Of a stretch of 64,000 bases of DNA, positions 63,891 through 64,000 are shown piece after piece. The translations under genes and the position numbers were made by a program. Source of the stretch: Stictocephala bisonia. Lineage: Eukaryota; Arthropoda; Insecta; Hemiptera; Membracidae. Every line of letters begins with the position of its first letter. Position 1 is the first letter of the stretch. The DNA is taken from contig JAQJVL010000308.1 of NCBI GenBank assembly GCA_035578905.1, forward strand, positions 714,501-778,500, given 5' to 3'. The notes under the pieces were generated by a model. It searched no databases. It had not been told where the DNA came from and saw only the letters and a list, made by a program, of their open reading frames with translations.

Positions 63891-64000
63891 TTAAGTTTAA
63901 ATATAATGTTTCACATTTTTTGACTTTATATGTTTTACTTCGTACATTGCAATTTCTATTTTGTATTTCGTTGTAAATTGTTATTTATATTTGAAAATAT
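63766..64000. other. LINE trailer and intron 5 continuation
   Basis: GT-rich LINE 3' sequence (GAGTAGTGGTTGGTGTCGC) passes into AT-rich DNA. No protease exon is seen before the window ends. Confidence 0.4.

Noticed and set aside
61995..64000. Final protease exon with GDSGGPL
   Set aside because: All three + frames were read for it after exon 5 and it is not present; the last exon must lie beyond the window.

Overview
The window looks like nuclear DNA of an arthropod, most likely an insect. It is AT-rich, its one recognisable gene has long introns with GT-AG junctions, that gene resembles insect clip-less trypsin-like proteases, and it carries a Jockey/CR1-type LINE, long-TIR and palindromic elements and a tRNA-derived repeat. 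A hemipteran is a guess from repeat style only. No bacterial, viral or CRISPR features were found.

The recognisable host gene is on the + strand: a secreted trypsin-like serine protease zymogen whose coding exons at 24409-24459, 39333-39426, 41599-41761, 55426-55631 and 61792-61994 join in phase to give 239 residues (717 nt). They cover the signal peptide, Cys-rich pro-segment, activation site, catalytic His and Asp, and the specificity Asp. The last exon, with the catalytic Ser, lies beyond the right edge. Exons make up about 2% of the >37.6 kb gene.

About half the window is tandem repeat. Left of the gene, two arrays of one 18-bp unit (2.85-4.6 kb and 5.85-21.2 kb) are each followed by a copy of the same ~650-bp unique segment, and a 20-bp array lies between. 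Intron 1 holds arrays of 52, 44, 25 (two arrays) and 33 bp, a large foldback element, poly-C/poly-G elements and a tRNA-derived SINE head. Intron 2 starts with a 71-bp array whose first copy is the 3' end of exon 2 with its splice donor. Intron 3 holds a decayed duplicate of exon 3, a 4.9-kb array of a 42-bp unit and a 5.5-kb array of a 56-bp unit. Intron 4 holds a 1.5-kb long-TIR element and a ~250-bp tandem family. A 5'-truncated LINE reverse transcriptase follows exon 5.

The most unusual features are two arrays that multiply RNA-processing signals inside one gene. The 71-bp array copies an authentic exon/5' splice site about 19 times. Nearly every unit of the 56-bp array contains AATAAA with TGTA motifs upstream and a GT-rich stretch downstream, in the sense orientation, before two essential exons. 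The long open frames across the arrays follow from unit lengths divisible by three (or stop-free repeats) and are not proposed as genes.
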